Source of the DNA: Jimgerdemannia flammicorona
Taxonomy: Eukaryota; Mucoromycota; Endogonomycetes; Endogonales; Endogonaceae
Length of the DNA: 21,055 nucleotides
Assembly (NCBI GenBank): GCA_003990745.1
Contig: RBNI01001732.1
Coordinates: forward strand, 1-21,055
Direction: 5' to 3'
Shown: piece by piece, positions 19,058-21,055 of the stretch
Layout of the letters: the number at the start of each line of letters is the position of its first letter
Position numbering within the stretch: the stretch's first letter is position 1
Notes under the pieces: model-generated
What the model saw: only the letters and a program-made list of their open reading frames with translations
What the model was told of the DNA's origin: nothing
Database searches by the model: none
Translations under genes and position numbers: made by a program

Positions 19058-19429
19058 TGTCATGTAGTAGTTGCTGAGTCCTTCAAATATGCCAGTTTCT
19101 CTTCAGGGTATATCTCTTAGACTAACTCAAGTTTGTTATAAGCAAGTTCTTATTTGAGTGCCTTCTCAAGGTCTTATAGTCCTCAAACTTCTTATCTTTA
19201 AACTGTCTTGTTATCTCTTAGATTGCTTGCAAGAGATTGTATATAAGTGAACTGGAACTGACTTTATTTCAGAGGAAATAAGAGGGGTATTTATACAAAA
19301 TATAATTCAATGGTTGCTAAGATATAAAGCTAAATATAAATTCCAATAAATAAAATGCCAGGACCTAAGTTCTGGGGTCAGTACTAATAGTTGTACAGAT
19401 TCAGGATACTGGTATAATTCAGTATTACA
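19058..19429 (-). repeat. LTR shared by element B (5') and fragment C (3')
   Basis: It starts TGTCATG on the plus strand and aligns with 11898-12280. Element B's leader adjoins it on the low side and the ORF3 end of fragment C adjoins it on the high side, so one LTR serves as the 5' LTR of B and the 3' LTR of C. The inner boundary at 19429 (ATTACA) is tentative, as in the other copy. Confidence 0.75.
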
Positions 19430-20526
19430 TTAAAATGCTGGTGCTGGTATTATTCAGTATAACCAAGGGACTTAGAGCAGAATGTTCAAGACCATAGGGG
19501 CTTCATCATCAGAGATCAGGATGTCTTCAAAAGAGATGAGGTCCATGAACATCTCATCTGTCTGGTCATCATCATCATGTAGGTTGTGCAGGATGACATC
19601 ATCGCTGATGATATCATCACATTCGGTGGCAGAAAGGAGGTCTGGAGCTCTCCAGTCTATGAGGTTCTCTTCCACAAAATAGGGGACAAATGTGGGGTCT
19701 TGGGGAGGTCTAACCTGGATGCTTGGGCCTTAGAATACTGAGATCAATCCTTGCAGGAATTGGTCTGGGTTGTCCTGGAGGATGGGGTGCCAGAAGTCTT
19801 CTACTTCACCACTATTGAGAGTGATAGTGGACTGGGCTTCTGTAGCCACCCTGGCTTTTAGTGCATTGATACAGTAGGATGACAGGTCTCTAAAATCTGA
19901 GACTCTAACATACTCCAAGTTGGAGATTGACCATAGTGCATACCTGAAGATCTGATGGATCTTCTTAGCTATCTTTGCCTCACATATATCCATGAAAGTG
20001 GTATCTTATAGCTCTTGAGGGCTGGCCTATGGGAACTCCTAGCAGAGGAGGTTTCCTATTTCATATTCCTGCCACATTTAGAGGCATTCAGTAGCAATGG
20101 TGATCCTTGTTTCTATTTCACAGCAGTAGAGGATATAGTGATAAGGGTTACCAGTACTCAGGTTGACACTAGGAGTCCTTCTTGAGCAGGTCCTCATGGC
20201 TCTTCTGATGTCTTGGAACATCCTCTCTTCAACTGAGATACCTTGGCAGTTCCTTGACCTTGAGGTTTGGCAAGTGGCAGACATTTCATTTATAGTGAGT
20301 CTTTGAGCTATTTTGGGATTAATGAGTCTTGTTGGTTGCTACTACTATGGTTCCTTGATCCTTCTTTTATATTCCTCAAGATACCATACTGTGGTCACAA
20401 TGACTCATGGTTGGTCATCATTACTCATCTCATATGCCATATAATCTTCTTGTGCTCCAATCTGGTGGCTTGTAAGGAAAGACTGTCTCCTATGCTGATA
20501 TTATCATTCTGGGGTCACTATTATAT
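19430..20526 (-). mobile_element. Fragment C: 3' end of a third copy (ORF3 part)
   Basis: Similarity to 12281-13362 is continuous up to a break at about 20526, where the sequence turns into (AT)n. The ORF3 frame is the same as in element B. Open pieces are 19472-19675, 19730-19993 and 20078-20284, ending at the same TAA-type stop (19472-19474). Fragment C keeps W and Q codons where B has stops (DFWHPILQDN; LIDWRAP) and has stops where B has W and Q (LCWEFPQA). It also carries five extra codons near DDVILHN. Everything upstream, from integrase to the 5' end, is missing. Confidence 0.85.
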
Positions 20527-20820
20527 TATATATATATAACTAATTCTTTATATTAGTCTTGATTATTTTAAAACCAACTAATATATTTCTTAAATAAAAA
20601 TAAAACTAGTCTATTTTACAAAATTATTATTTTGTAGTATTTATATTTATATTATTTAAACTTTAAAACTATTAATATTAAAATATTATTTATAATTATA
20701 ATTTTTTACTATTTTTATTATAAATAGCTATATTAATTATTATTATTATTTCTCTCAAATAGTCTTTATTTATTAATATTAAAGAATATTTATTAGTAAT
20801 TATTATATTTTTACAATATA
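20527..20820. other. Extremely AT-rich stretch
   Basis: Nearly pure A/T with only occasional G or C, dense in TTAT/ATTA words and without any open frame of note. It lies between the broken end of fragment C and the partial LTR copy. It may be the end state of repeated RIP on older transposon DNA, since no parent sequence is recognisable. Confidence 0.6.
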
Positions 20821-20980
20821 TATAATAAAACTATATATTGATAGAATTAATATATTATAGATAATTAAGACAATTATGAGTTCTAAGTTCTGAGTACTTA
20901 TAAAGAATTGCTAAGTTTTAATTTCTAGTTATAGTAGTGTAGTCTAAGTATTACTTTTGGGTTTTTATATTAGTAAAAGA
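20821..20980. repeat. Partial, degraded second copy of the family D LTR
   Basis: It aligns with 4342-4500 in the same orientation (shared AATAAAACTATAT, GATAGAATTAATAT, CTAAGTTCTGAG, GTGTAGTC), with C-to-T and G-to-A changes almost everywhere they differ. It starts TATAAT where the left copy starts TGTAAT. Similarity fades at about 20980, and the window ends soon after. Confidence 0.7.
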
Positions 20981-21055
20981 GCTGTACTTATTGTGACATA
21001 TAGTATGAAATAGAAACAAGAAATAAGGGAATAGACTTTTTTTTTTTTTTTTTTT
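20981..21055. other. Window end, T19 tract
   Basis: A short A-rich stretch ending in 19 T (21037-21055), probably an assembly edge. Nothing else is seen. Confidence 0.6.

Larger units (their letters stand above)
11898..19429 (-). mobile_element. Element B: dUTPase-encoding Ty3/Gypsy LTR retrotransposon
   Basis: About 7.5 kb on the minus strand: 5' LTR at the high-coordinate end, leader, Gag with zinc knuckle, protease, dUTPase, RT, RNase H, integrase, ORF3, 3' LTR. It is clearly less mutated than element A, yet it carries scattered TAG/TGA/TAA codons explained by C-to-T or G-to-A. Gag, protease and dUTPase blocks are all in one register, and RT differs only because of an extra base near 16020. 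The ancestral element therefore probably had a single gag-pol frame without programmed frameshifting. LTRs and leader differ from element A in part: the leaders match, the LTRs do not. Confidence 0.9.

Overview
The window looks like nuclear DNA of a filamentous ascomycete (Pezizomycotina-type fungus). The reasons are a kinase-fold gene with a likely 45-nt intron, a sharp step from moderate-GC sequence into AT-rich sequence, and Ty3/Gypsy retrotransposons damaged almost entirely by C-to-T and G-to-A transitions, many of them in CpA/TpG context. This pattern is the signature of repeat-induced point mutation (RIP). I cannot name the species.

Layout. Positions 1-583: no gene seen. Positions 584-2110, minus strand: one intact-looking host gene, an aminoglycoside-phosphotransferase/choline-kinase-like protein with a repetitive His/Gly/Arg/Asp-rich N-terminus. 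Positions 2111-4341: moderate-GC intergenic DNA with a (TG)11 and an A22 tract and no convincing gene. At 4342 the sequence enters a repeat block that fills the rest of the window. It holds (i) a solo LTR (4342-4864), with a second partial copy at 20821-20980; (ii) element A, a complete but heavily mutated Ty3/Gypsy element on the plus strand (4973-11742) with two ~496-bp LTRs, leader, polypurine tract, gag-pol and a 3' extension; (iii) element B, a better preserved Ty3/Gypsy element on the minus strand (11898 to about 19429); (iv) fragment C, the 3' end of a third copy of B's family, joined to B through a shared LTR (about 19430-20526); and (v) very AT-rich spacers.

Both elements encode Gag, zinc knuckle, aspartic protease, dUTPase, reverse transcriptase, RNase H and integrase, in that order. 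The dUTPase between protease and RT is the most distinctive feature. In element B it is an uninterrupted 155-codon frame with all five dUTPase motifs. In element A the same domain is present but ruined. Known biology suggests such an enzyme would lower dUTP during cDNA synthesis; that role here is inference. Element B also carries a long reading frame of about 450 codons after integrase (ORF3) that I do not recognise. Fragment C preserves it independently.

No element looks autonomous. Gag-pol of B appears to be one continuous frame broken by single-base stops and one 1-nt insertion. Element A has lost its Gag start codon, all four zinc-knuckle ligands, its protease active-site triad and several reading-frame registers.
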